NCBI GenBank assembly: GCA_021789095.1
Contig: JAJYJX010000054.1
Coordinates: 1-13,470 of the forward strand
Length of the DNA: 13,470 nt
Reading direction: 5' to 3'
DNA from: a bacterium
GTDB lineage: Bacteria > JAMCPX01
The translations under genes and the position numbers were made by a program. Within the stretch, counting starts at the first letter, position 1, and every line of letters starts with the position of its first letter. A model generated the notes under the pieces. It had not been told where the DNA came from, did no database searches, and saw nothing but the letters and a program-made list of their open reading frames with translations. Positions 1 through 6,790 of the stretch are shown here, piece after piece.

Positions 1-1
1 A

Positions 2-304
2 GACAGGGAGAACGTGATGTCAACGGCCATAGGCTGCAACATAGCGCTGCCGCATGTAACATCGGACATGCTTGATAAGCCCATACTTGTTATCGGTGTG
101 GACAAAAACGGCATAACGTATGACGAATCATCAGAAATGGTAAAGATGATTTTTATGTTTGTAGGACCTTCCCAGAACAGGGAAGCCTATCTTGAGGCAT
201 TGGTCCGTACGTCAAAAATACTGAAGGTCGAGAAGAACAGGAAAATGCTGATAGATGCATCTTCACCTTCACAGGTAATATCAATTTTGAAAGGACTGGA
301 CTGA
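2..304 (+). CDS. PTS EIIA type-2 domain protein, 3' part only
   Basis: This is the C-terminal part of a phosphotransferase-system EIIA (fructose/nitrogen-regulatory PtsN type) domain. The frame is open at the left edge, so the start lies outside the window; the GTG at 14 is internal, because the preceding in-frame residues D-R-E-N also fit the family. The segment around H18 of the visible part (STAIGCNIALPH, codon 53-55) matches the family's GIGNGVAIPH motif, whose histidine accepts the phosphate. The rest follows the alpha/beta layout, with a 'SPSQVISIL' C-terminal helix. The stop is two bases before the Fpg-family gene, so the two are probably cotranscribed. Whether this EIIA moves sugar or acts as a regulator cannot be judged without the missing N-terminus; a stand-alone PtsN-like role is the commoner case. 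Confidence 0.8.
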   Translation, partial: DRENVMSTAIGCNIALPHVTSDMLDKPILVIGVDKNGITYDESSEMVKMIFMFVGPSQNREAYLEALVRTSKILKVEKNRKMLIDASSPSQVISILKGLD

Positions 305-306
305 TC

Positions 307-1071
307 ATGCCCGAGCTGCCGGAAGTTGAAGCAAGACGCACAGCCATAGAGAAGGCATTTAAAGCCAGCCGCTTAACAGGGTTTGACCTATACAAAAACG
401 GCATAGTCAAGCACGCCGATTCGCGTGTTCAGAAAAGCATCTCAGGCGAGACACTCAGAAACGTCGACAGGAGAGGGAAATACCTGATTCTTGAGTTCAC
501 TGGGCGGTTACTGTTCACACTCCATTTCGGGCTTTTTGGCGATATGGCTATAGCCCCCCCGGAGGAACAGTTGCCGTCAGTGTGTGCACGCTTTGTCTTC
601 AGCAATAGAAAGTGTCTGTTCCTTTTGAAATGGGCAAGCCTGTGGTTCGGCAGGGGCGTTGAAGAACTTGAGAAACTGGGACCGGATCCTCTTGCAACGC
701 CGGAAACATTTACCCTTGATTATCTGTCTGATGCACTGGCAAAAAAAAAGACAAACATGAAACAGTTCCTCATGGATCAGTCTGTAATAGCGGGCATTGG
801 TGCTGTCTACGCTGATGAGATCCTGTTCAAATCGGCTATACTTCCGACAAAGCCTGCAAAGGACTTAAGCAGTGGAGATGCTTCAAGGCTCTATACTACG
901 ATTATAAAGACCTTAAAGACTGCTGTCGAAAAAACGGTTGCATCCGGCAGTGAGGACAGGCCTTTTCTGTCACTGGAGCGCAGAAAAACCTGTCCGGTAT
1001 GCGGGAAAGGGATTATCAACACGAGGCTTGCAGGCAGGAGGACACTTTACTGCCCGTCCTGCCAGCATTAA
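307..1071 (+). CDS. mutM: Divergent Fpg/MutM-family DNA glycosylase
   Basis: This 254-residue protein belongs to the formamidopyrimidine-DNA glycosylase family, which removes oxidised purines and nicks the strand. It starts MPELPEVE, giving the catalytic Pro2 and Glu3, and has a candidate K58 in GKYL. It also has a helix-two-turn-helix (about 159-180) and a C-terminal zinc finger with C229, C232, C249 and C252, including the GRRTLYC arginine region. Several usual residues are changed. The conserved Asn of the GIGN motif is Ala166, the void-filling Met is Leu76, and the D-x-R-R-F-G loop reads A-S-L-W-F-G (110-115). The segment before the zinc finger is about 15 residues shorter than usual, so the lesion-capping loop looks absent. 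The fold and the lyase residues are clear. Substrate preference, and whether it is a true 8-oxoG repair enzyme, is open; the symbol marks the family. It follows the EIIA gene by 2 bp. Confidence 0.8.
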   Translation: MPELPEVEARRTAIEKAFKASRLTGFDLYKNGIVKHADSRVQKSISGETLRNVDRRGKYLILEFTGRLLFTLHFGLFGDMAIAPPEEQLPSVCARFVFSNRKCLFLLKWASLWFGRGVEELEKLGPDPLATPETFTLDYLSDALAKKKTNMKQFLMDQSVIAGIGAVYADEILFKSAILPTKPAKDLSSGDASRLYTTIIKTLKTAVEKTVASGSEDRPFLSLERRKTCPVCGKGIINTRLAGRRTLYCPSCQH

Positions 1072-1077
1072 CCCGAA

Positions 1078-1357
1078 AAATGCATTGGGAAATAAGGAAG
1101 TTTGAGTAAAAAGCCTGCGTCAAATATAGGTATTCTTCGAAAATAAGACAAAACCAGTACTCCGTCATTGCGAACGAAGTGAAGCAATCCTTCCGCATAC
1201 TTGTAGATTGCTTCGTCATTTCATTCCTCGCAATGACAATCTTACAGAGGACTTTGACATCCTTTATGAGAAAAAACTTATTTATCTTAGGTGGATCGCA
1301 CGACCCATGCCCCGCATGGGTGCCCCGAACGAATGAGCGAACTTCCTTATTGCATTT
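1078..1357. repeat. Outer imperfect inverted repeat pair
   Basis: 1078-1102 contains AAATGCA, seven extra bases, then ATAAGGAAGTT. 1340-1357 is the reverse complement of the same 18 bases without the extra seven. The pair brackets the whole repeat-rich part of the gap, as the ends of a small non-autonomous element would, though no target-site duplication was seen. Confidence 0.4.
1164..1237. repeat. Palindromic dispersed repeat (REP/MITE-like)
   Basis: The left arm 1164-1189 (begins GTCATTGCGA, ends GAAGCAATC) and the right arm 1206-1237 (begins GATTGCTTC, ends TCGCAATGAC) are inverted copies. They differ by one internal run of about six bases and a few mismatches, around a 16-bp centre. The words GTCATTGCGA and GAAGCAATC match a repeat type I know from many deltaproteobacterial and Nitrospirota intergenic regions. 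Only one copy is present here, so mobility is an inference. Confidence 0.7.
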
Positions 1358-1417
1358 AGTTAAACTTCGTTGACATTGAGGTCTTCTTGCTGGTAATTTT
1401 TGGCAAGGAGGTGGGAC

Positions 1418-2188
1418 ATGGCTGATACCATAGTAATGATTCACGGCATGTGGGGACATAGCTGGTACTGGGAACGTTACAAGAAATTTTTCGAGTCAAA
1501 GGGATATACCTGTGTAACTCCGGTCCTCAGGTTTCACGACATGGATCCAAAGGCAGCACCTCCGCCTGAACTCGGTACAACGAGCCTTCTTGATTATGCC
1601 GCTGATCTTGAGAAAGAGATAAAAAAACTCCCGTCTAAACCGATCCTTATGGGACATTCCATGGGCGGGCTGCTTTCACAGATGCTCGCTGAAAGAGGAC
1701 TAACAAAGGCAGCAGTCCTTCTTACGCCTGCATCGACATCCGGCATCCTTGCACTGAGGCCTTCGGTCATAAAAAGCTTCTGGAGTACGATGATAAGATG
1801 GGGATTCTGGAAAAAGCCCATGCGCCAGACATTTGATGAGGCAGTATATTCGATGATGCACCTGCTCCCTGCTGAAGAACAGAAAAATTCCTACGAAAAA
1901 TTTGTCTATGAATCAGGCAGGGCAGCATTTGAAATAGGGTTCTGGCTTTTTGACGGCAGGAAGGCCGCTAGAGTCGATGCATCAAAGGTAACATGCCCGG
2001 TCCTTGTCATCGCAGGCAAGGAGGACAGGATCACACCATCATCCGTTGTCAAAAAGGTTGCAGACAAGTACAAGTCGGTATCGTCATACAGGGTATTCGA
2101 TCACCATGCTCACTGGGTTGTCGGGGAACCGGGATGGCAGGACGTTGCTGCTTACGTATACGACTGGCTCAGACAAAATGTTAAATAG
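1418..2188 (+). CDS. Alpha/beta-fold hydrolase
   Basis: A 256-residue serine hydrolase, probably cytoplasmic, with no signal peptide. The strand and oxyanion region IHGMWGHSWYW lies at residues 8-18. The nucleophile elbow GHSMGG puts the catalytic serine at 81, the acid is most likely D203 (AGKEDRITP) and the base H232 (HHAHW). A cap-like insert of mixed helices (about 110-185) sits between the core strands. The ATG at 1418 is chosen because an AAGGAGGTG ribosome-binding site lies at 1405-1413; the TTG at 1400 would place that site inside the gene. The sequence resembles small esterase/lipase-like hydrolases, but nothing here defines a substrate. It converges on hemY with a 19-bp gap and stands alone between a repeat region and the haem block. 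Confidence 0.85.
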   Translation: MADTIVMIHGMWGHSWYWERYKKFFESKGYTCVTPVLRFHDMDPKAAPPPELGTTSLLDYAADLEKEIKKLPSKPILMGHSMGGLLSQMLAERGLTKAAVLLTPASTSGILALRPSVIKSFWSTMIRWGFWKKPMRQTFDEAVYSMMHLLPAEEQKNSYEKFVYESGRAAFEIGFWLFDGRKAARVDASKVTCPVLVIAGKEDRITPSSVVKKVADKYKSVSSYRVFDHHAHWVVGEPGWQDVAAYVYDWLRQNVK

Positions 2189-2205
2189 GTTGAATCAGAA
2201 AACTT

Positions 2206-2223
2206 AGCTATTCATAAATAGCT
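2206..2223. terminator. Weak AT-rich hairpin between convergent genes
   Basis: Arms 2206-2212 and 2217-2223 (AGCTATT / AATAGCT) form a perfect 7-bp stem with a 4-base loop, overlapping the hemY stop codon. On the - strand it is followed by AAGTTTTC, a poor T-run. It could act as a weak terminator for hemY and possibly for the hydrolase. Confidence 0.3.
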
Positions 2224-3617
2224 TTCAGTACGTTCTGCGCTGCTGTATTTCCGCTGTTTATGCAGTCGCTTATGCCTATGCCGTGATAAGCGCTTCCGCA
2301 AAGCTGTATATTGCCAAGCCCTGCAGTCATCTGCTCTATTGTTTTGACCCTTGGCTCATGGCCTATCGTGTACTGGGGCATTGCCCTGTCCCACCTGTAA
2401 ACGAGTGCAAGCACAGGCTCAACCGAAATCCCCATAATGTCCTTAAGATCAGACCTTACCAGCCCGATAATCTCCTTGTCGTGTTTAAAAACCATGTCCT
2501 GGTTCGCAGCCCCTCCAAGAAAACACCTTATCAGCACGGTGTCCTCGGGTGAACGGTAAGAGAATTTAGAGCTTGTCCATGTTGCTGCCATTATATGTCT
2601 TTTTTCTTTTCTCGGCACAACAAAACCAAATCCTTTCAACGGATGTGTGAACCCTCTTTTGTTGTAAGCCAGAGACACGGTCGCTGTTGATACATACGGT
2701 ATCGAAAGCAGGAGATCGGACAAATCTTTTGACATGGATGAAATGATGTTTGCCGCTGCATAAGCAGGCGTTGCAATAATAATGCCGTCAGCACCAATCC
2801 GTCCCCCGTCCGACAGAATGACTCTGTAAGCATTGCCGCTGTGTTCAATCGTTGCCGCCCGAACACACGTCTTAAAGTTAACACCTCTGGACTGCTGCCG
2901 AAGGGTATCCACAATCTCTTTCAAACCTTTTTTCATGGTCATGAACATCGACAGGTTCTTCACCGGTATATGTTTTTTCTTGGCACGGCGGGCATTGATC
3001 ATACCCCTGATAAGACTGCCGTACTTCTGTTCCATATCTACAAAACGCGGGAAGCTGCTCTTTACACTCATTGTCTCGGGATCGCCGGCATGCACGCCTG
3101 CAACAAGGGGCTCTGCGATCCTGTCAAGCGCCTCCCTGCCAAACCTCCTTACAGTAAACTCTGAAAGGCTCTCATCAATACCATCGCTGCGTTTCGGAAT
3201 AAACAGCTCCATGCCCATTCTTATCTTGCCCGGCAGTGAAAAGAGCGTGCTGGTTGCAAACGGGGTAAACCTTGTCGGGATCATCAAAACAACACCCTCG
3301 GGCAGTTTGTGCAGCTTATTGTGCCATAGGACATAGGTGCCCTGGTTTTTGTTGTTCGTGCCTATGAGCCTATCTGATATGCCCATCTCATTTACCAGTA
3401 TGCCTGCATACGGCTTTTCTGTGAAGAAGCAGTCCGGACCCGCTTCTATAACAAATCCGCCTCTATACTCTGTGCGTATAGTGCCGCCCAGATAGTCCGC
3501 TTTCTCTATAACTGTAATATCAAGCTCGATGCCTGCCTGGGTCCTGAGCTTGTTCAGCCTGAATGCTGCCGACAGTCCTGATATGCCTGCCCCTATTATA
3601 ACTATGGATCTTTTCAT
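2208..3617 (-). CDS. hemY: Oxygen-dependent-type protoporphyrinogen oxidase (HemY/PPO)
   Basis: A 469-residue FAD flavoprotein that oxidises protoporphyrinogen IX to protoporphyrin IX, the penultimate haem step. The N-terminal Rossmann motif GAGISG (residues 9-14) is followed by an E-K-x-x-x-L-G-G-T segment typical of the PPO/amine-oxidase fold, which binds the FAD ribose. The C-terminus carries the FAD-contacting GSAYHGIGISDCINSG stretch, close to the usual A-Y-x-G-V-G-V-P-D-C motif. Length is normal. No signal peptide or membrane helix is evident, so the protein is probably cytosolic or peripheral to the inner membrane. The start ATG overlaps the hemH stop in an ATGA arrangement, so translation is probably coupled, and no strong ribosome-binding site is seen. 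It is named hemG in some genomes; it is not related to the flavodoxin-like HemG. Confidence 0.93.
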   Translation of the reverse strand: MKRSIVIIGAGISGLSAAFRLNKLRTQAGIELDITVIEKADYLGGTIRTEYRGGFVIEAGPDCFFTEKPYAGILVNEMGISDRLIGTNNKNQGTYVLWHNKLHKLPEGVVLMIPTRFTPFATSTLFSLPGKIRMGMELFIPKRSDGIDESLSEFTVRRFGREALDRIAEPLVAGVHAGDPETMSVKSSFPRFVDMEQKYGSLIRGMINARRAKKKHIPVKNLSMFMTMKKGLKEIVDTLRQQSRGVNFKTCVRAATIEHSGNAYRVILSDGGRIGADGIIIATPAYAAANIISSMSKDLSDLLLSIPYVSTATVSLAYNKRGFTHPLKGFGFVVPRKEKRHIMAATWTSSKFSYRSPEDTVLIRCFLGGAANQDMVFKHDKEIIGLVRSDLKDIMGISVEPVLALVYRWDRAMPQYTIGHEPRVKTIEQMTAGLGNIQLCGSAYHGIGISDCINSGNTAAQNVLKAIYE

Positions 3618-4507
3618 ACATTTATAACCGTGTCCTTGAGCGCCCGGACAAACAGCTCCGACGTATTCAATGACGGCGTGCGCACAAAGTTCAGCCCAAG
3701 TGAATCCGCATGCTGCCTATAAACAACGTCAATGTCGTAAAGTGTTTCAACATGATCAGACACAAATCCGTACGGCACAATAACAATATTCTTTTTGCCA
3801 TTCTTTGCACACATGTCCATTACATCTTTCACATCGGGGCCAAGCCATTCGCCGCCTGACATACCCTTGCTCTGGAAGGCGAGCTGGTACTGGGGTAAAG
3901 ATATGTCTTTCAAAACCAGTTTCAATGTTTGTTCAAGCTGTTCCACGTAGCCGTCCGCTTTTGCCGTGTTGACAGGCAGGCTGTGGGCACTGAAAATAAC
4001 AAACGGGCTCTTCATATTTTTCAACGCATGGATGATCCCCTGCTGCAGGGCTTTTATAAAAAACGGATTTGTATGATAGCTTTTTACGATCTTTACGCTC
4101 AAGTCCCTGCCTGCAACAACCTTCTCCAGTTTCCCTATATACTTTCCCGAGCTTGCACTGTTATAATAAGGTGAGAGCGGCAGTGCTGTAATATCGTGTA
4201 TGTTCAGAGAAACAATGTATTCGACAGCATGTTCTATAGATGGCTCTGTGTACGCCATGCCCGTAAAGACCCTATATTCCTGTCTGTCCGTGTTGAGCGC
4301 CCTTTCAAGCGCCTGCGCCTGCATTCGTGTTATCGCTTTGAGCGGCGAGCCTCCGCCGATTAATCTGTACCGGCTTTTAACTGCCTCTATCTGCTGTACA
4401 GAAATCTGCCTGCCTTCCATCAAAGACTTTAAAAACGGCTCGACTTCGTCCATGGACTCAGGCCCGCCGAACGCGAGCAACAAAACTGCTTTTAAATATT
4501 TATTCAT
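3614..4507 (-). CDS. hemH: Ferrochelatase
   Basis: A 297-residue ferrochelatase that inserts Fe2+ into protoporphyrin IX. The N-terminal LLLAFGGPES block lies at residues 9-18 and the IGGGSPL block at 50-56. The metal-binding or catalytic histidine is H175 in SAHSLP, and the partner glutamate is E254 in SDHVETLYDID. A Q-S-K-x-x-x-x-x-x-W-L-G-P stretch at about 212-224 matches the family. I start at the ATG at 4507, which gives MNKYLKAVLLLAFGG; the start at 4543 adds 12 residues not expected in the family. The ribosome-binding site is weak (AGG about 10 bases upstream). The gene ends in a four-base overlap with hemY and lies 261 bp after hemE, so it may have its own promoter as well as read-through. 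Confidence 0.95.
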   Translation of the reverse strand: MNKYLKAVLLLAFGGPESMDEVEPFLKSLMEGRQISVQQIEAVKSRYRLIGGGSPLKAITRMQAQALERALNTDRQEYRVFTGMAYTEPSIEHAVEYIVSLNIHDITALPLSPYYNSASSGKYIGKLEKVVAGRDLSVKIVKSYHTNPFFIKALQQGIIHALKNMKSPFVIFSAHSLPVNTAKADGYVEQLEQTLKLVLKDISLPQYQLAFQSKGMSGGEWLGPDVKDVMDMCAKNGKKNIVIVPYGFVSDHVETLYDIDVVYRQHADSLGLNFVRTPSLNTSELFVRALKDTVINV

Positions 4508-4768
4508 CTTTTCTAAACCTACATGACAGGGTAATCCGAACAAAACAACACACTGAGAGCTGCATGGTATAAAATAACCAAAGTAAAGAGTTTGTGCAAT
4601 GAGCGAAAGAATGCGTCAATCAGGGTCTGCTTTGAATATAAGCAAAACAAATAAAACAAGGCGCCTGCATATAAACTTACGGAGGACTTATAAACCGGAT
4701 AAAGCCACTCACTCCGGCATCTTTGGTGGATCGCAGATAGAAGCGAAAAAACAGACTCTCTACTTATA
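4508..4768. other. Gap between hemE and hemH, possible promoter
   Basis: This gap is unusually long for an otherwise tight haem block. A - strand frame of up to 93 codons (4519-4800) crosses it, beginning inside hemE and ending 11 bp before hemH. It has hydrophobic stretches but no ribosome-binding site and no family I recognise, so I do not call it a gene. Confidence 0.5.
4571..4599 (-). promoter_or_regulatory. Candidate promoter for hemH-hemY
   Basis: On the - strand TTGCAC (4599-4594) and TATTTT (4576-4571) are separated by 17 bases, a sigma-70-like arrangement about 65 bp upstream of the hemH start. The -10 match is weak and the call rests on spacing and position only. Confidence 0.3.
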
Positions 4769-5815
4769 TTATCGTTCCGACAGTTCATGCACGAATTCAA
4801 TAAGCGCCTTAACGTTGGATTCCGGCGTTTCCGGGAGCACTCCGTGTCCCAGATTAAATATGTGGCCGTTGCGCCCGCCTGTCATCTCTATAACGGCCTT
4901 CACATGCTTTTTTATCTCGGACGGAGCCGCAAACAGCACGACAGGGTCAAGGTTACCCTGGATTGCCTTTTTATACCTTATACGCTTCCACGCACTGCCA
5001 ATGTCGATCCTCCAGTCAACGCCTATAACGTCTCCTCCTGAACGGCTCATAAGCTCGAGCAGACCTGCGTTGTTGGTCGCAAAGTTTATCACCGGTACAC
5101 CGTATTTTTTTAATCCGCTGAGTATTGTTCTGTTGTACGGCATGACATATTTCTCATAGTCATACGGGCTCAGGCATCCTGCCCATGAATCAAACAGCTG
5201 AACAACATCAGTCCCTGCTTTTATCTGTGAAGCAAGATAAAGCAGTACTATACTGGAAAGCTTACCCATGAGCTCGTGCCATGCGCCTGCAGATTTAAGC
5301 ATCATCATTTTTGTGAACAGATAATTCTGTGAATGCCCCCCTTCTATCATGTAGCTTGCAAGTGTAAAAGGTGCGCCTGAGAACCCTATCAACGGGATAT
5401 CCTTGCCGAGTGCCTCCTTTACAATCTTTATGGCTGAAAGCACGTAGTGCAATGATTCCTCGGGCTCTATGATTCTCAGCGCTTTTACCTGGGACAGTGT
5501 TCTTATGGGTTTATGGATAACAGGACCGTCCTGTTTCGTAAATCCAAACCCGACTCCCATGCCTTCGAGGGGCAGAAGGATGTCGGCAAAGATGATGGCT
5601 GCATCAACATCGAGCTTCTCAACAGGCTGAAGTGTCACCTCTGCAGCTATAGCCGGGTCCTTGCACATCTCTATGAAGGAATGCCTGCTCCGTATCTTCC
5701 TGTACGCCTTCATGAACCTGCCGGCCTGGCGCATGATCCATACAGGCGTAGCGTCAACGGGCAGTCTTCTGCAGGCATTGAGAAATCTTTGTTTTTTGGT
5801 CATCTTTTTATACAT
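4769..5815 (-). CDS. hemE: Uroporphyrinogen decarboxylase
   Basis: A 348-residue enzyme that removes four carboxyl groups from uroporphyrinogen III to give coproporphyrinogen III. The signature PVWIMRQAGR lies at residues 24-33 (substrate-binding R29 and R33), and FADILLP carries the catalytic Asp at 78. GFSGAPFTLASYMIEGG and the C-terminal GHGVLPETP are also present. I start at the ATG at 5815 because AAGGG lies eight bases upstream (5828-5824). Longer starts at 5833 or 5857 add residues foreign to the family, and the ATG at 5803 lacks a ribosome-binding site. A short leader frame from upstream ends over this start codon. The gene is followed by hemH and hemY on the same strand. Coproporphyrinogen oxidation is not encoded in this window. 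Confidence 0.95.
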   Translation of the reverse strand: MYKKMTKKQRFLNACRRLPVDATPVWIMRQAGRFMKAYRKIRSRHSFIEMCKDPAIAAEVTLQPVEKLDVDAAIIFADILLPLEGMGVGFGFTKQDGPVIHKPIRTLSQVKALRIIEPEESLHYVLSAIKIVKEALGKDIPLIGFSGAPFTLASYMIEGGHSQNYLFTKMMMLKSAGAWHELMGKLSSIVLLYLASQIKAGTDVVQLFDSWAGCLSPYDYEKYVMPYNRTILSGLKKYGVPVINFATNNAGLLELMSRSGGDVIGVDWRIDIGSAWKRIRYKKAIQGNLDPVVLFAAPSEIKKHVKAVIEMTGGRNGHIFNLGHGVLPETPESNVKALIEFVHELSER

Positions 5816-5879
5816 AATGTTTGCCCTTAACATACCAGATCGTACCTGGCAAAACAAATTGCATACAGGTATTGAGAAT
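5808..5879 (-). other. Possible leader frame before hemE with orphan Shine-Dalgarno
   Basis: A perfect AAGGAGGT (5893-5886, - strand) is followed six bases later by ATT rather than ATG. The frame from that ATT (5879) or from the ATG at 5864 (MQFVLPGTIWYVKGKHYV) ends in TAA at 5808, overlapping the hemE start ATG at 5815. This could be a coupled leader peptide using a rare start. It could also be a remnant of a longer hemE 5' end or a chance feature. No hemE-frame start fits that ribosome-binding site. Confidence 0.3.
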
Positions 5880-5912
5880 GAACAAACCTCCTTATTATTT
5901 TTCCCGGGCTTA

Positions 5913-6722
5913 TTATGAGGTATGCTGTGCCAGTCCTGTACTTATCAGTTCTTCGAACCTTTTGACGGACAGATCGAGGTACTGCTTCTTTATGTCCACC
6001 CCTACGAACCTCCTGCCGTACAGGTAAGCTGCAAGACCTGTTGTTGAGCTGCCGGTAAACGGATCAAGGATCAGATCATCCCTGCCGGTGCTTGCAAGAA
6101 CGATCCTTCTTAGGAGTTCAAGCGGTTTTTGGGTCGGATGTTTGCCAAACTTTTTTTCATCCGGCTTTGGGGTGCTGATTGCCCAGACAGAGCGCATCTG
6201 TGCATCCTTTTTTTTCAGGAAATCACCCTGCCAGTCTCCGCTTTTGACCGTTTTGTAATTAAAGACATGCTTTGCGTCCCTGCTCTTTTTTGCCCACAGC
6301 AGTGTTTCATGACTCGCAGTAAAGAACCGGCAGCTGAGGTTCGGGGAGGCGTTGGGCTTGAACCACACGATATCGTTCAGGATATGAAAATTATTCATCT
6401 GCAGTGCAACACCGCACTGATATATCGAGTGATACGTTCCGCTTATCCAGATTGTCCCGCTTGGCTTTAAAACCCTTCTGCATGCCCTGATCCATACGAG
6501 GTGGAATTCAAAGTTATTCTTTGTTCCGCTGCCCATGTCCCAGTCCCCTTTTTTTACGCTTATACGCTTCCCGCTCTGGCACGTAAAACTTCCGCCGGAG
6601 AGGAAGTAAGGCGGGTCTGCAAAGATCATATCAACGGAGTCTTCGGGCAGTTTGTCCAGGAACTCAAGCGTGTCCGCCCTGTACAGGACAAACCTCGGTC
6701 TTTCATAATAAGGCTTGATCAT
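5913..6722 (-). CDS. DpnA-like DNA N6-adenine/N4-cytosine methyltransferase
   Basis: A 269-residue S-adenosylmethionine-dependent DNA methyltransferase of the beta class. The catalytic motif IV DPPY (36-39) comes before the AdoMet-binding motif I, D-P-F-T-G-S-S-T-T-G (220-229), where the usual GSG is GSS. A KHPTQKP box lies between them. DPPYFLSGG, the KKGDWD segment and 'NLSCRFFTASHETLLWA' recall the single-strand-tolerant GATC methylase DpnA, so adenine methylation is likely, but the recognition site is not proven. The ATG at 6722 gives MIKPYYERP, the family's expected N-terminus. The upstream ATG at 6776 abuts a TATAAT box and would lie before transcription starts. No restriction endonuclease is adjacent, so it looks like an orphan methylase. 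It lies 97 bp upstream of hemE on the same strand. Confidence 0.88.
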   Translation of the reverse strand: MIKPYYERPRFVLYRADTLEFLDKLPEDSVDMIFADPPYFLSGGSFTCQSGKRISVKKGDWDMGSGTKNNFEFHLVWIRACRRVLKPSGTIWISGTYHSIYQCGVALQMNNFHILNDIVWFKPNASPNLSCRFFTASHETLLWAKKSRDAKHVFNYKTVKSGDWQGDFLKKKDAQMRSVWAISTPKPDEKKFGKHPTQKPLELLRRIVLASTGRDDLILDPFTGSSTTGLAAYLYGRRFVGVDIKKQYLDLSVKRFEELISTGLAQHTS

Positions 6723-6776
6723 GACCGAACAATACCAGAAAACTATGGGATATGGAATAAACTTGAGAGTGTTCAT

Positions 6777-6782
6777 ATTATA
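6777..6782 (-). promoter_or_regulatory. -10 box for the methyltransferase gene
   Basis: A perfect TATAAT reads on the - strand at 6782-6777. The -35 partner is poor, only a loose TTCTGA about 18 bases upstream. It sits inside the 68-bp space between the divergent methyltransferase and barrel genes, so both promoters must overlap here. Confidence 0.4.
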
Positions 6783-6790
6783 GTATCTAT

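Larger units (their letters stand above)
1072..1417. other. Gene-free gap with inverted repeats
   Basis: No convincing gene lies here. The stretch holds an outer imperfect inverted repeat (1078-1102 with 1340-1357), an inner palindromic repeat (1164-1237) and a small perfect stem-loop (arms 1304-1310 and 1314-1320, loop of three C). Open frames on both strands simply read through the repeats. The right end carries the ribosome-binding site of the downstream hydrolase (1405-1413). Confidence 0.6.

Noticed and set aside
1304-1320. Perfect hairpin CCCATGC / GCATGGG as a terminator
   Set aside because: No T-run follows on either strand, and it lies more than 200 bp from the nearest stop codon.
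1016-1459. A 147-codon - strand open frame across the gap
   Set aside because: It reads through both inverted repeats and the end of the glycosylase gene, has odd composition and no ribosome-binding site.
2833-3336. A 167-codon + strand frame inside hemY
   Set aside because: Antisense to a fully recognisable protoporphyrinogen oxidase, with no family resemblance or start signal.
4519-4800. A 93-codon hydrophobic - strand frame between hemE and hemH
   Set aside because: It starts inside hemE, has no ribosome-binding site and no recognisable family; kept only as a remark on the gap.
4599-5159. A 186-codon + strand frame
   Set aside because: Mostly antisense to hemE, whose motifs are intact; no independent support.
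5816-5912. Terminator between the methylase and hemE
   Set aside because: The only inverted words (CCAG/CTGG) give a four-base stem without a T-run.
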